A stretch of 16,249 nt of DNA from Candidatus Odyssella thessalonicensis (GCA_005240015.1 SBBV01000336.1:1-16249), one strand, 5' to 3'; numbered from the stretch's first letter, positions 6,786 to 14,293 are shown. Program-made: numbers and translations. Notes: generated by a model from the sequence alone, not told the origin.

Positions 6786-6885
6786 GTTTGCAGGGAAGCA
6801 GGGAGGCGGGGAGAAAGCAATTTGCGCGCCGGGGGCGCGCAGTTCATTCTTCTCCCCGTCTCCCCGCCTCGCTGCCAAGTTGAGT
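6786..6885 (+). repeat. Long imperfect inverted repeat in the spacer after the PimD-like gene
   Basis: The 109-nt gap 6781-6889 is mostly one hairpin. The 17-nt arm GCAGGGAGGCGGGGAGA pairs with TCTCCCCGCCTCGCTGC with one mismatch, and at its centre TGCGCGCC and GGCGCGCA form a perfect 8-bp stem with a GGG loop. A partial second copy of CTCCCCG makes the right side longer. It may act as an attenuator or RNA stabiliser between the acyl-CoA dehydrogenase genes and the VOC gene, or be a dispersed palindromic repeat. Confidence 0.55.
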
Positions 6886-6889
6886 TCGC

Positions 6890-7303
6890 ATGCAGGTTCT
6901 CGGCCTCGACCACATCGTCCTCCGCGTCCGCGACATGGAGCGCATGGTGGCGTTCTGGCGCGATGCGCTCGGCTGCACGGTGGAGAAGGTGCAGGCCGAG
7001 CTGGGCCTGGTACACATCCGCGCCGGCAATGCGCTGATCGACCTCGTCGACATCAAGGGAAAGCTCGGCAGGGAGGGCGGGCGCGCGCCCGAGGCCGAGG
7101 GGCGCAATCTCGATCATTTCTGCCTGCGCGTGGAGCCGTTCGATCCCGCGGCCATCCGCGCGCGGCTCGAATCGCTCGGCGTCGCCGTCGACCAGCCGCG
7201 CCGCCGCTTCGGCGCCGAGGGCTATGGCGATTCGATCTACCTCTCCGATCCCGAGGGCAACCGGATCGAATTGAAGGGCGCATCGGAGCCCGGGGAGCGC
7301 TGA
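6890..7303 (+). CDS. VOC (glyoxalase/bleomycin-resistance/dioxygenase) family protein
   Basis: 137 aa, one vicinal-oxygen-chelate module pair. The start strand LGLDHIVLRVRDMERMVAFWRDALG (4-28) places the first metal ligand at His8; the second half begins NLDHFCLRV with His76, and the last ligand is Glu127 in DPEGNRIELKG. The three-residue set fits a metal-dependent VOC enzyme (lyase, epimerase or dioxygenase-like) rather than a pure binding protein. The fold is too varied to name the substrate; methylmalonyl-CoA epimerase-like, glyoxalase-like or drug-resistance roles remain possible. It follows a 109-nt spacer with a large hairpin and lies 7 nt before the ATP-grasp-like gene, so those two are probably co-translated. 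Confidence 0.9.
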   Translation: MQVLGLDHIVLRVRDMERMVAFWRDALGCTVEKVQAELGLVHIRAGNALIDLVDIKGKLGREGGRAPEAEGRNLDHFCLRVEPFDPAAIRARLESLGVAVDQPRRRFGAEGYGDSIYLSDPEGNRIELKGASEPGER

Positions 7304-7310
7304 AGCCGCC

Positions 7311-8219
7311 GTGCCGTTTCTCGGTGTCGATCCCTGGCGCTGGCAGTACTTCGCGGACGTAGCGTGCCCGCGCAACCTCGGCATTCCGATCGATGAGGCG
7401 AGCGCCTGGGAGCTCTATCCCGAACTGCGCTGGGTGCACAACAAGCTCACCATCGCCGCGAGCCAGGGCCTGCCCCACGGGCCGCACGGCGTGATGCCGC
7501 GCCGCTTCCCGGTGTTCTCGAAGCCGATCTTCAATATGCGCGGCATGGGCACGGGCGGCCGCGTCGTGCGCACGCCGCGCGAGTATCTCCTGAGCATCCA
7601 ACCCGGCCATATGTGGATGCAATTGCTGACGGGCGCCCATGTCAGCACCGATGTGGCGCTGGCGCGCGGCAAGCCCGTGTGGATGCGCCACTCGACCGGC
7701 GTGCCGATGGGCGGCGGCATGTTCGACTACTGGATCGTGCATGCGGCGCCGCGGCCGGCGCTCGAGCGCTATCTCTCGCGCTGGATCCGCGAGAATCTCG
7801 ACGGCTTCTCGGGCGTCGTGAATTTCGAGAGCATCGGCGGCCGCATCATCGAATGCCATCTGCGCATGGCCGACCAGTGGCCCGACCTGAACGGGCGCGG
7901 TTGGCTCGAGGCGGCGGTCGAGCTCTACAGGAGCGGGCGCTGGCGCTGGCGCGACAATCCCAGGCGTATCGCCTACAGCGTCGCGCTGTTCGGGCCGCAC
8001 GGCTTCCGCTGGACCATCGACCCCAAGCTCGTCGACCGGCTGCGCCGCCAGCCCGGCGTCTCCTCGATCCAGATCACGTTCGACGAAGGCAAGCCGCCCT
8101 CCGCCCACGCGATGCCGCCGGGCGGCTTCCGCCTCGCGATCGTCAATTGCTGGAGTCTCGATCTCGGCAAACGCATCCGCGCGATCCTGAAGCGCGCCTT
8201 CGTCTCGCGCCCGGGCTGA
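7311..8219 (+). CDS. ATP-grasp-like protein of unknown function
   Basis: 302 aa from a GTG start (weak GGGGAG at 7292-7297). I know no named homologue, but the layout resembles an ATP-grasp core. FSKPIFNMRGMGTGGR (69-84) has Lys71 followed by a glycine-rich loop, like the nucleotide-binding lysine strand. MQLLTGAHVSTDVALARGKP (103-122) matches the family's strand-turn segment. FSGVVNFESIGGRIIECHLR (166-185) resembles the metal-binding strand ending E-x-N-x-R, here with His183 in place of Asn. The C-terminal third (about 220-302) is a separate domain without recognised motifs; there is no signal peptide or membrane helix. ATP-grasp enzymes join a carboxylate to an amine, thiol or similar group through acyl-phosphate. 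The family call is from motifs only and substrate is unknown. Confidence 0.7.
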   Translation: MPFLGVDPWRWQYFADVACPRNLGIPIDEASAWELYPELRWVHNKLTIAASQGLPHGPHGVMPRRFPVFSKPIFNMRGMGTGGRVVRTPREYLLSIQPGHMWMQLLTGAHVSTDVALARGKPVWMRHSTGVPMGGGMFDYWIVHAAPRPALERYLSRWIRENLDGFSGVVNFESIGGRIIECHLRMADQWPDLNGRGWLEAAVELYRSGRWRWRDNPRRIAYSVALFGPHGFRWTIDPKLVDRLRRQPGVSSIQITFDEGKPPSAHAMPPGGFRLAIVNCWSLDLGKRIRAILKRAFVSRPG

Positions 8220-8283
8220 TGAGCCAAGCGCGGGCGGGGCATGAGCGCGCCGGCATAGCGCGCGCCGCGGCCGCGAGGCTAGG

Positions 8284-9249
8284 GTGCGCCGCGATGCACC
8301 GATGCGAACCCTCCCTGCGGCGTCGTCTCGGATGAGCCTTGCGCTCGCAGCCGCGGGCGGGTCCGTCCCGCTCGCGACCGTCTGGATCCTGGGCGCCGCG
8401 TTCGGGTGGACCGCGATGGCCGTCGTCGTGCGCTACCTGGAGGGCCGCGTTCCGTCCTGGGACGTCTCGTTCTACCGCGCGCTGGCGGCGCTGCTGGTCG
8501 GCGTCGGCCCGATGCTGTGGCAGAAGGGGCGGAGCTTCGCGGCGCTCCTGCCGCGGCGGGATCTCACCGGCGCCTATCTCGTGCGCGGCCTCGTCATCTT
8601 CACCGCCCAGGCGATGTACTACCACGCGATCATGCACATGCCGCTCGCCGATGCCACCGTGCTCAACGCGAGCGCGCCGATCTTCTCGGTGTTCCTCGCC
8701 ATGATCATGCTGCGCGAGAGCGTGGGGCTCGACCGCTGGCTCTTGGTGCTGCTCGGCTTCGCCGGCGTCCTCGTCATCATCCGGCCCGGCTACGAGCGCG
8801 TCCCGATCGAGGCGCTGCTCGCGCTCGGTTCGGCCGTGCTGTTCGCGCTGTCCTCGATCTTGAACAAGCGCCTGATCAAGATCGAGAGCGGGACCTCGAT
8901 CGTCTACGGCACGAACTTCTTCGTGGCGCTCAGCGGCCTCATCGTCGTGCTGTTCTGGGGCGTGCGCCCGACCTGGGCCGATCTCGGCGTCGTGGCGCTG
9001 ATCGGCGTCGCCGGCGCCTTCGCCCAATACTGCCTCACCCAGGCGCTGCGCTACGGCGACGTGAGCTACGTGGCACCGTTCGAGTTCGTGCGCGTGCCGC
9101 TGGTGGCGCTCGCGGCTTGGCTGCTGTTCAACCAGGTGCCGCCGCCGATCTTCGGCCTCGGCGCCGCGATGATCTTCCTGAGCGTGCTGCTGCTGGCGCG
9201 CCGCGCCGCGCGCGCGAAGCCGCTTCCGGTCACGCGGCCGGCCGAGTGA
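8284..9249 (+). CDS. EamA/DMT-superfamily membrane transporter (first of tandem pair)
   Basis: 321 aa with about ten hydrophobic helices and two EamA repeats. Repeat 1 runs from TVWILGAAFGWTAMAVVVRY to VLLGFAGVLVIIRPGY, and repeat 2 from LLALGSAVLFALSSILNKRL to the C-terminal helix MIFLSVLLLARR. Hallmarks are FYRALAALLVG after helix 1, NASAPIFSVFLAMIMLRE at helix 4 (the usual PIF...L..E phrase) and APFEFVRVPLVAL near helix 9. These are drug/metabolite inner-membrane transporters, usually proton-coupled exporters of amino acids, nucleosides or other metabolites; substrate is unknown. I chose the GTG at 8284 because GAGG lies five bases upstream (8275-8278). In-frame ATGs at 8302 and 8332 are alternatives, the latter giving 305 aa. 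It is 1 nt from the next gene. Confidence 0.9.
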   Translation: MRRDAPMRTLPAASSRMSLALAAAGGSVPLATVWILGAAFGWTAMAVVVRYLEGRVPSWDVSFYRALAALLVGVGPMLWQKGRSFAALLPRRDLTGAYLVRGLVIFTAQAMYYHAIMHMPLADATVLNASAPIFSVFLAMIMLRESVGLDRWLLVLLGFAGVLVIIRPGYERVPIEALLALGSAVLFALSSILNKRLIKIESGTSIVYGTNFFVALSGLIVVLFWGVRPTWADLGVVALIGVAGAFAQYCLTQALRYGDVSYVAPFEFVRVPLVALAAWLLFNQVPPPIFGLGAAMIFLSVLLLARRAARAKPLPVTRPAE

Positions 9250-9250
9250 G

Positions 9251-10162
9251 ATGAGCCGCAGCGCCGATCCCGAGGCGGCGCCGGCTTTGCGGGCGCCGGC
9301 GGCGGTGCCCTGGGCCGCGACGCTCCACGCCGTTGGCGCGATCGCGATGTTCGTCGCGATGGCCGTGTGCATCCGCGCGCTCGCCGACCGGCTGCCCGCG
9401 GGCGACATCGCGTTCTACCGCGCCTTCTTCGGCCTGATGCTGCTCGTGCCGCTCGTGTTCGGCGGCGGCTGGGCGCGGGCGCGGCGCACGCTGGTGACCA
9501 AGCGCCTGCCGCTGTTCGCGCTGCGCGCGCTCTTCACCTATCTCGCCATCGCCGCGTACTTCTACGCGCTCACGAAGATCCCGATGGCCGAGGCGATCTC
9601 GCTGAGCACGACCTTGCCCATCTTCATGACCGCACTGGCCGCGATCGTGCTCGGCGAGACCGTCGGCATCCGCCGCTGGACAGCGGTGGCGCTCGGCTTC
9701 GTGGGCGCGCTCATCATCGTGCGCCCAGGCTTCGCTGCCGTGAGCTGGGCGGCGCTGACGGCCCTCGCCTCGGCCGTGCTCTACGCCGCCGCCGGCATCG
9801 TGGTGAAGCTGCTCGCGCGCACCGAGCCGCCGGGCCGCATCGTGTTCTACATGAACCTGCTCGTGGCGATCCTGGCGGCGGCACCGGTGCTCGTCGACTT
9901 CACGCCGCCGCGCTGGGCGGACCTGCCGTTCATTCTCGCGATCGGCGCCACCGGCACGGCCGCACATTTCTTCCAATCCAACGCGCTGAAGCGCGCCGAT
10001 GCGAGCTTCGTGGCCCCGTTCGACTTCCTGCGCCTGCCGCTCGGCGCCGTCTGCGGCTACCTCATCTTCGACGACCGCCCCTCCGACTGGGTCTGGGTCG
10101 GCGCCGCGCTGATCTTCGCCAGCACGCTCTGGATCGCGCGGCGCGAGGCGATTCGAAAGTAA
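9251..10162 (+). CDS. EamA/DMT-superfamily membrane transporter (second of tandem pair)
   Basis: 303 aa, starting one nucleotide after the first transporter stops (TGAGATG). It has the same ten-helix, two-repeat build: MFVAMAVCIRALADRL, FYRAFFGLMLLVPLVF, STTLPIFMTALAAIVLGE, VALGFVGALIIVRPGF, and in repeat 2 ALASAVLYAAAGIVVKLL and ADASFVAPFDFLRLPLGAVCGYLIF. It is clearly a paralogue of the upstream protein (shared DIAFYRA-type, RPGF and APF-F-R motifs) but well diverged, so the pair is an old duplication rather than a recent copy. The two could be independent exporters or form a heterodimer, as some DMT proteins do. It is the last gene of the rightward block and ends before a large inverted repeat. 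Confidence 0.93.
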   Translation: MSRSADPEAAPALRAPAAVPWAATLHAVGAIAMFVAMAVCIRALADRLPAGDIAFYRAFFGLMLLVPLVFGGGWARARRTLVTKRLPLFALRALFTYLAIAAYFYALTKIPMAEAISLSTTLPIFMTALAAIVLGETVGIRRWTAVALGFVGALIIVRPGFAAVSWAALTALASAVLYAAAGIVVKLLARTEPPGRIVFYMNLLVAILAAAPVLVDFTPPRWADLPFILAIGATGTAAHFFQSNALKRADASFVAPFDFLRLPLGAVCGYLIFDDRPSDWVWVGAALIFASTLWIARREAIRK

Positions 10163-10171
10163 GAGCGCCCA

Positions 10172-10280
10172 TCGTCATCCTGAGCGAAGCGAAGGATCTC
10201 TTGCGCGCAGGGCGGAAGCGTCGGCGGCGAGGGCTCGGTCCTGCATGCAAAGGGATCCTTCGCTGCGCTCAGGATGACGA
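10172..10280. repeat. 27-bp near-perfect inverted repeat between convergent operons
   Basis: The left arm 10172-10198 (beginning TCGTCATCCTGAGCGAAGCG) and right arm 10254-10280 are reverse complements with one mismatch in 27. Inside, TTGCGCGCAG (10201-10210) and CTGCATGCAA (10241-10250) extend the pairing (8 of 10). The GTCATCCTGAGCGAAGCGAAGG sequence type is, to my knowledge, a dispersed repeat found in many unrelated bacterial genomes. It fills the spacer 10163-10282 between the EamA gene and the hcr-like operon, so its hairpin probably also stops transcription from both sides. Confidence 0.75.
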
Positions 10281-10282
10281 GT

Positions 10283-11293
10283 TCATGCAGCGGTGTCCCA
10301 CAACCGCCTCACCAGCCGCTTCGCCATCACCGTGGCGACGCGGCGGCGGTAGGTGCCCGGCGTGAACGTGGTCTTCATCGACATCAGCTGATCGCGGCAG
10401 AGGTCGTCGAGCGCCGCGAGCGTCGCGTCGGAGAACGGCTTGCCGCAGAGGGCGGCCGTGCCGTCGAGCAGCACGGCACGGGGGTTGGTGCCGGTGAAGG
10501 CGACGCGGAGATCGGCGAGCGTGGCGCCCGCGCGCTTCACGGCGGCGGCGACGCCGGCGACCGGATACTCGATCGATTTGCGGATGCGGATCTTGTCGTA
10601 GGCCGAGACGAGGCCGGGCACGTTCCGGGCGCGCACGCGGAGCACGATCTCGCCCGGCTTGATCGCCATGTAGTTCCGGCCGTCGCCGGTCGAGCCGTCC
10701 TGCTTCGAATAGCCGATGTAGAAGTCCCTGAGCGCCACGGTGCGCGCGCCGTCGGGCCCCGCGAGATCGATCTCGCCGCCATAGAGCAGGAACGCCGGCG
10801 CGAGGTCGCCGGAGAACGTGGCGAAGCACACGCCCTTGCTCTTGGGCGCCACGTGGCACATTTGCCCCACGGTTTTGAGGCAGTGCGCGTTGGCGCCGCG
10901 CCACCATTCGCTTTGATTGTAGAAGATGCAGCGCGTGTCGAGGCAGATGTTGCCGCCGACCGTGCCCATGTTGCGGTGGGTCGGCCCGGCGATCGAATCG
11001 GCGGCCTCGGCGATCGCGGGGTAGCGCGCCTTGACGGCGGCGTGCTGCGCGAGCTCGGCGAGCTTCACCGAGGCGCCGACCACGATCTCGTTCGCATCGG
11101 CCGCGATCGTGCGCAGCTCGCTCACCTCATTGGTCTCGATCAGCACCGGCGGCTTCTCGATGCCGCGGCGGATGTTGACGAGGATGTCGGTGCCGCCGCC
11201 AATCAGCCGGCTCGCCGGGTGCGCCTTCCGCGCCGCCAGCATCTCCGCCACCGTCTTCGGACGGATCACGTCGAATTCGTGCAGTGCGTCCAT
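10283..11293 (-). CDS. hcrB: 4-hydroxybenzoyl-CoA reductase-like FAD subunit (HcrB-type)
   Basis: 336 aa. The FAD-binding signature of the CoxM/XDH-middle family is present: RLIGGGTDILVNIRRG (29-44) and AGPTHRNMGTVGGNICLD (102-119). Directly after the second motif is an inserted loop (about 120-160) with Cys122, Cys138, Cys146 and Cys156. Thauera HcrB, as I recall, binds an extra 4Fe-4S cluster with Cys122, 138, 146 and 155 in the same loop, and ordinary CO-dehydrogenase or xanthine-dehydrogenase middle subunits lack it. The signature WWRGANAHCLK...CHVAP also fits. Its role would be electron entry from ferredoxin to FAD and on to the Mo site. It begins 5 nt after the Mo-subunit gene stops and ends the operon. 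Substrate (4-hydroxybenzoyl-CoA or a related aryl-CoA) is inferred. Confidence 0.88.
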   Translation of the reverse strand: MDALHEFDVIRPKTVAEMLAARKAHPASRLIGGGTDILVNIRRGIEKPPVLIETNEVSELRTIAADANEIVVGASVKLAELAQHAAVKARYPAIAEAADSIAGPTHRNMGTVGGNICLDTRCIFYNQSEWWRGANAHCLKTVGQMCHVAPKSKGVCFATFSGDLAPAFLLYGGEIDLAGPDGARTVALRDFYIGYSKQDGSTGDGRNYMAIKPGEIVLRVRARNVPGLVSAYDKIRIRKSIEYPVAGVAAAVKRAGATLADLRVAFTGTNPRAVLLDGTAALCGKPFSDATLAALDDLCRDQLMSMKTTFTPGTYRRRVATVMAKRLVRRLWDTAA

Positions 11294-11298
11294 GGGCG

Positions 11299-13644
11299 CT
11301 AGGCCTTCTTCGCGTTGCGTGCGCGCTTCTCGAGCGCGGCGAAGATCTTGTCGGGCGTGAACGGCGCGTCGTCGAAGCGCAGGCCGGTCGCGTGGTGGAT
11401 CGCGTTGGCGACCGCGGGGATGAAGCTCGCGAGCGAGCCTTCGCCGGCCTCCTTGGCGCCGAACGGCCCGTAGGGATCGTTGCTCTCGACGATGTGCGTG
11501 TGGATCGGCGGCGAATCGGCGATCGTCGGCACGCGGTAATCGAGCAGATTCGCCATCACCGGCAGGCCGTCGTAGTAGCCCATCTCCTCGCTCATCGCCT
11601 GGCCCATGCCCATCCAGACCGAGCCCTGGATCTGGCCCTCGACCGTGAGCCGGTTGAGCGCCTTGCCGCAATCGTGCGCGACCCAGACGTCTTCCACCTC
11701 GACCTCGCCGGTCTCCTCGTCGACGGCCACCTGCACCGCCTGCGCGGCGTAGGAGAAGCCCATGGTGCCGCCGATCGCGGCGCCGCGGTATTTCTTGCCG
11801 CCCCAGGATTCCGGGATCGTGTTGAAGTTGCCCTTGACCGTGATCGTGCCCGAATCCCTGAGCGCCTCGACCACGACTTCCTGGAAGGTGAGGCCCTTGT
11901 CCTGCGACGAGGCACGGTAGACCTCGCCCAACACCTCGATGTCTTCGGGCTTGGCATCGAGCTTCTTCGCCGCGGCCGCGACCAGCACGGCCTTCAGATT
12001 CTGCGCCGCCTGGATCGCGGCATTGCCGACCATGAAGGTGACGCGCGAGGAGTAGGAGCCGTTGTCCTTGGGCGTCACCGCGCTGTCCGACGCGATGATG
12101 CGGAAGCGGTCCATCGAAAGGCCGAGCACCTCGGCCGCCACCTGCACCAGGATCGTCGACGAGCCCTGGCCGATCTCGGCGGCGCCGGTGAGCAGCGTGA
12201 TCGAGCCGTCGAAATCGAGCTTCAGGTTCACCGTCGCGTGCGGCTCGCCGGTCCAGTTCACGGGCTTCGACGCGCCCGAGATGTAGTGCGAGCAGGCGAA
12301 GCCGATGCCGCGCTTCCGGCCATCGGCGCGCGGCGGCAGCGATTGCCGCTTCACCTTCCAGCCGCTCGCCTGCTCGACCCAGTCGACGCACTCGGGCAGG
12401 CCGTAGGAATTCACCATCAAGTCGTTGAGCGTGAAGGTCGGCGCCCTCAGGTAATTCTTGCGCCGCACCTCGATCGGATCGAGGCCGAGCTTCTCGGCCA
12501 GCATGTCGATCATCGATTCGAACGCGAAGCGCGTGTTCACCGTGCCGTGGCCGCGGAACGCGCCGCAGGGCGGCGTGTTGGTGAGCACGCGGCGGCCGAT
12601 GTAGCGCGCGTGCTGGAGATCGTAGATCGCGAACAGCATCGAACCGGCATAGAGGATCGTGACGATGCCGTAGCCCGAATAGGCGCCGCCGCGCTGATCC
12701 TGCTCCATCTCGACGGCCGTGATGCGCCCGTCCTTCGTCATCCCCATCTTCATGCGGATGTCGCTCTCCGGGCGGCCGCGATGCGTGATGAAGGTCTCTT
12801 CGCGGTTGACGACGAGGCGCACGCGCCCCTTCGCCTTGACTGCCAGCAATCCGCAGATGAGCTCGGGCTGCAAAGTCTCCGTGCGGCACCCGAAGCCGCC
12901 GCCGATGAACGGCTTGATCACGCGGATCTTCGATTTGTCCATCTTGAGCGTGCGCGACAGCATCAGGTGCACGTAGAACGGCACCTGGGTCGAGCACCAG
13001 ACGGTCATGCGGTCGCGCAACGGGTCGTAGTCGGCGAGCGCCGCATGCATCTCGGTCTGCGCCTGGCAGACCTCGGCGGCGTGAAACGTGTGCTCGATGA
13101 CGGCGTCCGAGGCGGCGAACTGCTTGTCGACCTCGCCCAAATCGAAGAACACGTCGCGCTCGATGTTGCCCGGGCGCTGCTCGAGAAGCTGCACGGCGCC
13201 GGGCGCCTTCGCGGCTTTCGCCGTGAAGTAGGCTGGCAGCTCCTTCACCCTGAGCTTGATCTTGGCGCAGGCTTCCTTGGCCGCGTGGATCGTGTCGGCG
13301 GCGACGGCGGCGACCGGCTCGCCCTTGTAGCGCGTGCGCCCGCGCGCGAGCGGGTATTCGGTGTAGGCGATCGGCAAGACGCCGTAGGTCATGTCGCAAT
13401 CGTCGCCGGTGACGATCGCGCGCACGCCCGGAACCTTGCGCGCTTCCGCGAGATCGATCTCGAGGATCTCGGCATGCGCGTAGGGGCTGCGCAGGATCGC
13501 CGCCTCGAGCGCCGGCGCGTCGAGGATGTCGGCGGTATACTTGGCGCGGCCGGTGACCTTCTCGGGCCCGTCCACCATCGGCACGTATTCACCGATGGAG
13601 CGGACGCCGACCGGAATCGTGACTGGCTTCAGCATCTCGTTCAT
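11299..13644 (-). CDS. hcrA: 4-hydroxybenzoyl-CoA reductase-like molybdenum subunit (HcrA-type)
   Basis: 781 aa, the molybdopterin-binding large subunit of the xanthine oxidase family. The N-terminal domain (about 17-125, [17 protein letters not shown] and [13 protein letters not shown]) is the conserved a/b hammerhead. Mo-cofactor motifs follow: [11 protein letters not shown] (246-256), CGAFRGHG (360-367), EIGQGSST (490-497) and [10 protein letters not shown] (728-737), where Glu732 fits the family's catalytic glutamate next to Mo. AFRGHG lacks the AYRCSFR of CO dehydrogenases, so the protein is not CoxL form I. It starts 13 nt after the 2Fe-2S gene (GAGGGAG before the ATG) and is followed 5 nt later by the FAD gene. 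Together they would make the (abc)2 complex that reductively dehydroxylates 4-hydroxybenzoyl-CoA to benzoyl-CoA. Maturation genes such as xdhC are not nearby. Confidence 0.88.
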   Translation of the reverse strand: MNEMLKPVTIPVGVRSIGEYVPMVDGPEKVTGRAKYTADILDAPALEAAILRSPYAHAEILEIDLAEARKVPGVRAIVTGDDCDMTYGVLPIAYTEYPLARGRTRYKGEPVAAVAADTIHAAKEACAKIKLRVKELPAYFTAKAAKAPGAVQLLEQRPGNIERDVFFDLGEVDKQFAASDAVIEHTFHAAEVCQAQTEMHAALADYDPLRDRMTVWCSTQVPFYVHLMLSRTLKMDKSKIRVIKPFIGGGFGCRTETLQPELICGLLAVKAKGRVRLVVNREETFITHRGRPESDIRMKMGMTKDGRITAVEMEQDQRGGAYSGYGIVTILYAGSMLFAIYDLQHARYIGRRVLTNTPPCGAFRGHGTVNTRFAFESMIDMLAEKLGLDPIEVRRKNYLRAPTFTLNDLMVNSYGLPECVDWVEQASGWKVKRQSLPPRADGRKRGIGFACSHYISGASKPVNWTGEPHATVNLKLDFDGSITLLTGAAEIGQGSSTILVQVAAEVLGLSMDRFRIIASDSAVTPKDNGSYSSRVTFMVGNAAIQAAQNLKAVLVAAAAKKLDAKPEDIEVLGEVYRASSQDKGLTFQEVVVEALRDSGTITVKGNFNTIPESWGGKKYRGAAIGGTMGFSYAAQAVQVAVDEETGEVEVEDVWVAHDCGKALNRLTVEGQIQGSVWMGMGQAMSEEMGYYDGLPVMANLLDYRVPTIADSPPIHTHIVESNDPYGPFGAKEAGEGSLASFIPAVANAIHHATGLRFDDAPFTPDKIFAALEKRARNAKKA

Positions 13645-13657
13645 GGCTCCCTCGGCG

Positions 13658-14146
13658 CTAGGCGGCCGCCTTCAGGCCGCGCAGCCTTACGGACGCGTAC
13701 TGCACCGCTTCGATGATCTTCACGTAGCCGGTGCAGCGGCAGATGTTGCTGCCGAGCGCGGCCCTGATCTCGTCGATGGAGGGATCGGCGTTGCGGCGCA
13801 GGAGGCCCTCGGCGGCCATGATGTAGCCGGGCGTGCAATAGCCGCATTGCGAGCCGAGCTTCAGGTGGAAGCCCTCCTGGATCGCGGCGAGGCGGCCGTC
13901 GCGCTCGAGCGATTCGATCGTCTCCACCGTCTTGCCTTCGACCGAGCAGGCGAGCGTGAGGCACGAGAGCTTCGGCGTGCCGTCGACCAGCACGGTGCAG
14001 AGGCCGCATTCGCCGCCATCGCAGCCGGTCTTGGTGCCGGTCATCATGAGCCGCTCGCGCAGATAATCGAGCAGCAGCATGTTGTCGGGCACCACGCCGT
14101 CGTGGCGCTTGCCGTTCAGCGTGAACGAGAGGATGCGCTTGGCCAT
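13658..14146 (-). CDS. hcrC: 2Fe-2S subunit of the molybdenum hydroxylase (HcrC-type)
   Basis: 162 aa, the small iron-sulfur subunit of xanthine-oxidase-family enzymes. The N-terminal plant-ferredoxin-type domain has Cys42, 47, 50 and 62 (CDGGECGLC then C62), and the C-terminal four-helix domain has Cys101 and 104 (QCGYCTPG) and Cys136 and 138 (ICRCTGY); all eight ligands for two 2Fe-2S clusters are present. Length and layout match HcrC, CoxS and similar subunits, so alone it does not fix the substrate; the FAD subunit does that better. It is the first gene of the leftward operon (order small, Mo, FAD). GGGAG lies ten bases upstream of the ATG, and the operator-like palindromes are at 14177-14226. 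Confidence 0.92.
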   Translation of the reverse strand: MAKRILSFTLNGKRHDGVVPDNMLLLDYLRERLMMTGTKTGCDGGECGLCTVLVDGTPKLSCLTLACSVEGKTVETIESLERDGRLAAIQEGFHLKLGSQCGYCTPGYIMAAEGLLRRNADPSIDEIRAALGSNICRCTGYVKIIEAVQYASVRLRGLKAAA

Positions 14147-14176
14147 GACGTCGAACTCCCGCGGGGCGGCAAATAG

Positions 14177-14189
14177 TTTCGACTCGAAA
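14177..14189. promoter_or_regulatory. Perfect 13-nt palindrome before the hcr-like operon
   Basis: TTTCGA, C, TCGAAA at 14177-14189 is a perfect inverted repeat with a one-base centre, 31 nt upstream of the hcrC-type start. It lies in an AT-rich island in GC-rich DNA, which suits an operator between promoter and start codon. No regulator can be named. Confidence 0.45.
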
Positions 14190-14201
14190 TAATCAGTGTT
14201 G

Positions 14202-14226
14202 CCAATAATTGGTTTCTAAACCAATT
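14202..14226. promoter_or_regulatory. Operator-like palindrome with three CCAAT/ATTGG half-sites
   Basis: AATTGGTTT (14207-14215) and AAACCAATT (14218-14226) form a perfect 9+9 inverted repeat with a CT centre. An additional CCAAT at 14202-14206 makes a second overlapping palindrome with ATTGG (14208-14212). Reading leftward, a weak promoter fits: TTGCCG (about 14237-14232), then TAGAAA 17 nt later (about 14214-14209), placing the repeat over the -10. The size and symmetry suit a MarR-, TetR- or GntR-type dimeric regulator; none of these families is encoded in the window. Confidence 0.5.
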
Positions 14227-14293
14227 TGTGTTTTTCGGCAAGGGTGGGGTGCGAGGCGATTTCCCGCACCGAAGTCGCGCAGGTTTTGGGACC

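Noticed and set aside
10283..13399. 1038-aa leftward frame that would fuse the FAD subunit to an upstream domain
   Set aside because: The N-terminal 700 residues are the Mo-subunit gene read in the wrong frame. The FAD gene has its own ATG 5 nt after the Mo-subunit stop.
11284..13716. 810-aa rightward open frame opposite the Mo subunit
   Set aside because: A shadow with skewed His/Arg/Asp/Val composition and no motif, while the opposite strand has a complete molybdenum hydroxylase subunit.
10283..14146. Carbon monoxide dehydrogenase (coxSLM) identity for the molybdenum operon
   Set aside because: The Mo subunit has AFRGHG rather than the form I CoxL active-site motif AYRCSFR, and the FAD subunit carries the Hcr-type cysteine loop.
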